Below, one piece after another: positions 13,933 through 15,760 of a stretch of 15,760 nucleotides of DNA; the first letter of the stretch is position 1; every line of letters begins with the position of its first letter. This DNA is from Bdellovibrio sp. GTDB lineage: Bacteria > Bdellovibrionota > Bdellovibrionia > Bdellovibrionales > Bdellovibrionaceae. A program made the translations under genes and the position numbers. Under the pieces are notes generated by a model. The model did no database searches. It saw nothing but the letters and a program-made list of their open reading frames with translations, and had not been told where the DNA came from. The stretch lies in NCBI GenBank assembly GCA_017745015.1, contig JAGIAF010000045.1:1-15760 (forward strand), given 5' to 3'.

Positions 13933-13953
13933 ATCTTCCTCGCCTCTTTTATT

Positions 13954-13978
13954 AATTTTCTTCCTTGCTAAGAAAATT
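13954..13978. repeat. Perfect inverted repeat in the leader of the L,D-transpeptidase gene
   Basis: AATTTTCTT (13954-13962) and AAGAAAATT (13970-13978) are perfect 9-base arms with a 7-base centre, 22-46 bases upstream of the ATG at 13932. It could be an operator or a weak leader hairpin. No U-tract follows, so it is not a typical terminator. Confidence 0.4.
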
Positions 13979-14045
13979 GTTAGAGGGGCTCTGGGCACAC
14001 GGCCAGAAGATATCGAAATCAAAACATTTGGGATGTGAGAAAGCA

Positions 14046-14084
14046 GAATAAAAAAGGGAGTCTTGTCGACTCCCTTTTTTATTC
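14046..14084. terminator. Strong bidirectional terminator after citrate synthase
   Basis: The perfect 17-bp stem GAATAAAAAAGGGAGTC (14046-14062) / GACTCCCTTTTTTATTC (14068-14084) has a 5-base loop, 36 bases after the citrate synthase stop. The A/T part of the stem supplies a U tract in either direction. It separates citrate synthase from the L,D-transpeptidase gene. Confidence 0.9.
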
Positions 14085-14119
14085 AGAACCTGAGTAAATT
14101 CAAATTTACTACGCCAGAC

Positions 14120-15259
14120 TTAGCGTTGGCTTACTGGTTTCCAAGTAAGACCTTCTTTACCCATCCATTTACCGCGAGGGCGGTAGATACGGTTGTTCGC
14201 GTATTGCTCGAACGCGTGAGCGCACCAGCCAGAGATACGAGACGCTGCGAAGATTGGAGTGAACAAGTCAGTTGGGATACCCATTGAGAAGTACACAGTC
14301 GCAGAGTAGAAGTCCACGTTCGGCATCAAGCCTTTTTCGTTGAACATCGTGTCGTCGATCAAAGTCGACATTTGGTACATAGTTTCCATACCAGCAGCTT
14401 TAGTCAATTTTTCAGACATACCGCGAAGGATACGAGCACGAGGGTCGCCGTTTTTGTAAACGCGGTGACCGATACCCATAACTTTTTCTTTCGCTTGAAG
14501 AGCGTCTTTAACGAATTGTTGAGCTTTGTCCATTGTGCCGATTTTTTGAAGCATCAAGATCACTTGCTCATTCGCACCACCGTGCAAAGGACCTTTAAGG
14601 GCGCCGATTGCAGATACGATTGCAGAGTGAAGATCAGACAAAGAAGAAGCTGTCACACGCGTTGCGAATGCAGAGCAGTTCAACTCATGGTCAGCGTGAA
14701 GGATCAAGCAAGTGTCCATTACTTTTACGTGTTCAGCGTTTGGCTCTTTGCCGCCAGCCAACATGTACATCATGTTCCAAGCCATTGATTTGTCAGTTTT
14801 AGGAGCGATTGGCTCTTTACCTTTGCGGATTGCATCGAATGCGCAAAGAAGAGTTCCCATTTTCGCAGTCAAACGAACTGATTTGCGAAGGTTCGCTTCA
14901 GCAGACATATCGTTTGCATCTTTATCGTAGTGAGCCATCAAAGAAACAGCTGTACGCAACCAACCCATTGGGTGAACGTCCGTTGGGATGCCTTTAAGAA
15001 CTTTGATAAATTCTGGAGACAACGCCATTTCAGCGTGAAGTTCCTTAGTGAACTTTTCCAATTCAGCAGCCGTTGGAAGTTTATCGTTCCAAAGAAGGTA
15101 AGTAACTTCTTCGAATGTAGAGTTCGCAGCCAAATCGTCGATTGTGTAACCGCGGAAATTAAGTGTGTCGCCAACGATGAATGATACTTTCGTTGTACAA
15201 GCAACAACGCCTTCTAAACCTTTATCCAAGGCGCCTTCATAGATATTTACTTCAGCCAT
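14120..15259 (-). CDS. gltA: Citrate synthase
   Basis: The 379-residue cytoplasmic enzyme condenses acetyl-CoA and oxaloacetate to citrate, entering the TCA cycle. Catalytic residues of the family are present: H226 in GPLHGGANE, H265 in MGIGHRVYKNGDPRA and D316 in VDFYSA, plus the HADHELNCSAFATR block (188-201). The length fits the short, Gram-positive/archaeal-type enzymes (about 370-390) rather than the E. coli type (about 430 with the NADH-binding extension). A 2-methylcitrate synthase (PrpC) is the main alternative; no prp genes are nearby, which favours citrate synthase. The start has AGGA 8 bases upstream. It lies 53 bases after the phosphatase gene and probably has its own promoter overlapping that gene's end. 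Confidence 0.9.
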   Translation of the reverse strand: MAEVNIYEGALDKGLEGVVACTTKVSFIVGDTLNFRGYTIDDLAANSTFEEVTYLLWNDKLPTAAELEKFTKELHAEMALSPEFIKVLKGIPTDVHPMGWLRTAVSLMAHYDKDANDMSAEANLRKSVRLTAKMGTLLCAFDAIRKGKEPIAPKTDKSMAWNMMYMLAGGKEPNAEHVKVMDTCLILHADHELNCSAFATRVTASSLSDLHSAIVSAIGALKGPLHGGANEQVILMLQKIGTMDKAQQFVKDALQAKEKVMGIGHRVYKNGDPRARILRGMSEKLTKAAGMETMYQMSTLIDDTMFNEKGLMPNVDFYSATVYFSMGIPTDLFTPIFAASRISGWCAHAFEQYANNRIYRPRGKWMGKEGLTWKPVSQR

Positions 15260-15297
15260 GTGAGTGTCCTTTCTGGCAGTAGAATTAAAACAAAATA

Positions 15298-15326
15298 GTA
15301 ATATAAAAACCGTTAGTTCTTGGCAA
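15298..15326 (-). promoter_or_regulatory. Sigma-70-like promoter of the citrate synthase gene
   Basis: On the minus strand TTGCCA (15326-15321; 5 of 6) and TATTAC (15303-15298; 4 of 6) are 17 bases apart. A TATATT overlaps the -10 at shorter spacing. The -35 lies inside the last codons of the phosphatase gene. Confidence 0.5.
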
Positions 15327-15760
15327 GCTTGATCACTCGATCTTTCACCTCAGTGACGATCAAAGTCTGATCGCGCACAGGGTCTTCCTTGCCAGTGTAT
15401 TTCTGATTCGCGTAAAGAATCTCGTTACGCAGCTCGTGAACTCCCTGACGTGGTGCCTTTGCTATGGCTTCCGTAAGATTGTGCCCGCCCCAAGCGACCC
15501 CAAGAGAGTTCTGAGAAGTCTTAAGCCCCTCAGTCGCCAGAATCAGTCTATCACGTGGGTTGAGCTGAACCGTTCTGCTTTGTGGCTCCGTGTTAAAATC
15601 TCTGCCAAGGCTCGGTCCAGTCGGAAGTAACTCTGTCAATGAATCCTTACCATAGATCTGCAAGAAGCCGTCGATGTCGCCCACCGAACAATACTGAAAC
15701 TCGTAACTGCGACGATCTACGATGCCATAGAAAATGTTGGCGCGGTCTTCGTTTTGAATA
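15313..15760 (-). CDS. PP2C/SpoIIE-type serine phosphatase domain, C-terminal 149 residues (5' end outside window)
   Basis: The frame is open to the window edge and reads as the C-terminal half of an RsbU/SpoIIE-type PPM phosphatase, cytoplasmic enzymes that dephosphorylate anti-anti-sigma factors or similar targets. The visible order is a beta hairpin (NIFYGIVDRRSYEFQYCSVG), then PTGPSLGRD, then the NPRDRLILATEGL core, an acidic-helix segment and a final RDQTLIVTEV. The usual TDG triad is TEG here (Asp to Glu), and the DDxT end is RDQT, so one metal ligand is altered conservatively. Upstream domains (HAMP, GAF or receiver) cannot be seen. The internal GTG at 15684 is not the start. Citrate synthase follows on the same strand; no functional link is evident. 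Confidence 0.72.
   Translation of the reverse strand, partial: IQNEDRANIFYGIVDRRSYEFQYCSVGDIDGFLQIYGKDSLTELLPTGPSLGRDFNTEPQSRTVQLNPRDRLILATEGLKTSQNSLGVAWGGHNLTEAIAKAPRQGVHELRNEILYANQKYTGKEDPVRDQTLIVTEVKDRVIKLAKN

Noticed and set aside
13933..14022. Longer N-terminus of the L,D-transpeptidase
   Set aside because: The start at 13932 has a good ribosome site and begins the signal peptide. The extension is basic and contains the inverted repeat.
1..15760. Mobile elements, CRISPR arrays, tRNA or rRNA genes, attachment sites, replication origin
   Set aside because: I looked for transposase or integrase-like proteins, regularly spaced repeats, cloverleaf patterns and DnaA-box clusters and found none convincing.

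Overview
The window reads like a chromosomal segment of a Bdellovibrio-type bacterium (Bdellovibrionota). That placement is inferred from gene content and protein style: a compact chemotaxis operon, a YcbB-like L,D-transpeptidase, many secreted proteins without clear relatives, mid-range GC, and GTG/TTG starts. It does not rest on a marker gene. Almost everything is on the minus strand. I see no insertion sequence, phage gene, CRISPR array, rRNA or tRNA.

Layout, left to right. (1) 1-4634, minus: a chemotaxis operon read as cheA, then cheW, then a cheD-cheB fusion, then an aldehyde dehydrogenase cut by the window edge. The three che genes overlap by 4 bases (ATGA) and the dehydrogenase starts 15 bases further on. 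The CheB esterase domain appears to have lost its catalytic Ser and His, and the dehydrogenase lacks the usual oxyanion-hole Asn. (2) 4635-5083: a gap without protein genes. On the minus strand it encodes what looks like a compact, pseudoknotted structured RNA (about 4738-4912) ending in its own intrinsic terminator just upstream of cheA, followed by a sigma-28-like promoter candidate for the che operon. (3) 5084-9066, minus: an apparent iron (or other metal) operon, read as outer-membrane barrel, then imelysin-family protein, then di-heme c-type oxidoreductase, closed by a strong terminator. It has a good sigma-70-like promoter, and upstream of that lie heptamer direct repeats phased at 11 bp, as for OmpR/PhoB-class regulators. 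(4) 9239-9592, plus: a small secreted protein of unknown function, sharing a bidirectional terminator with (5) a minus pair, HIT-family hydrolase then DUF1653 protein. (6) 10361-11254, plus: a tandem universal stress protein, divergent from the HIT gene through back-to-back promoters. (7) 11242-13932, minus: a YcbB-like L,D-transpeptidase followed by a secreted protein of unknown family. (8) 14120-15760, minus: a PP2C/SpoIIE-type phosphatase (5' end outside the window), then citrate synthase.

The most novel candidate is the structured RNA upstream of cheA. It has five helices, a GNRA-capped hairpin and a long-range pairing that forms an H-type pseudoknot with the terminator stem. I do not recognise it as a known class. 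The CheD fused to an apparently dead CheB esterase is the most unusual protein.
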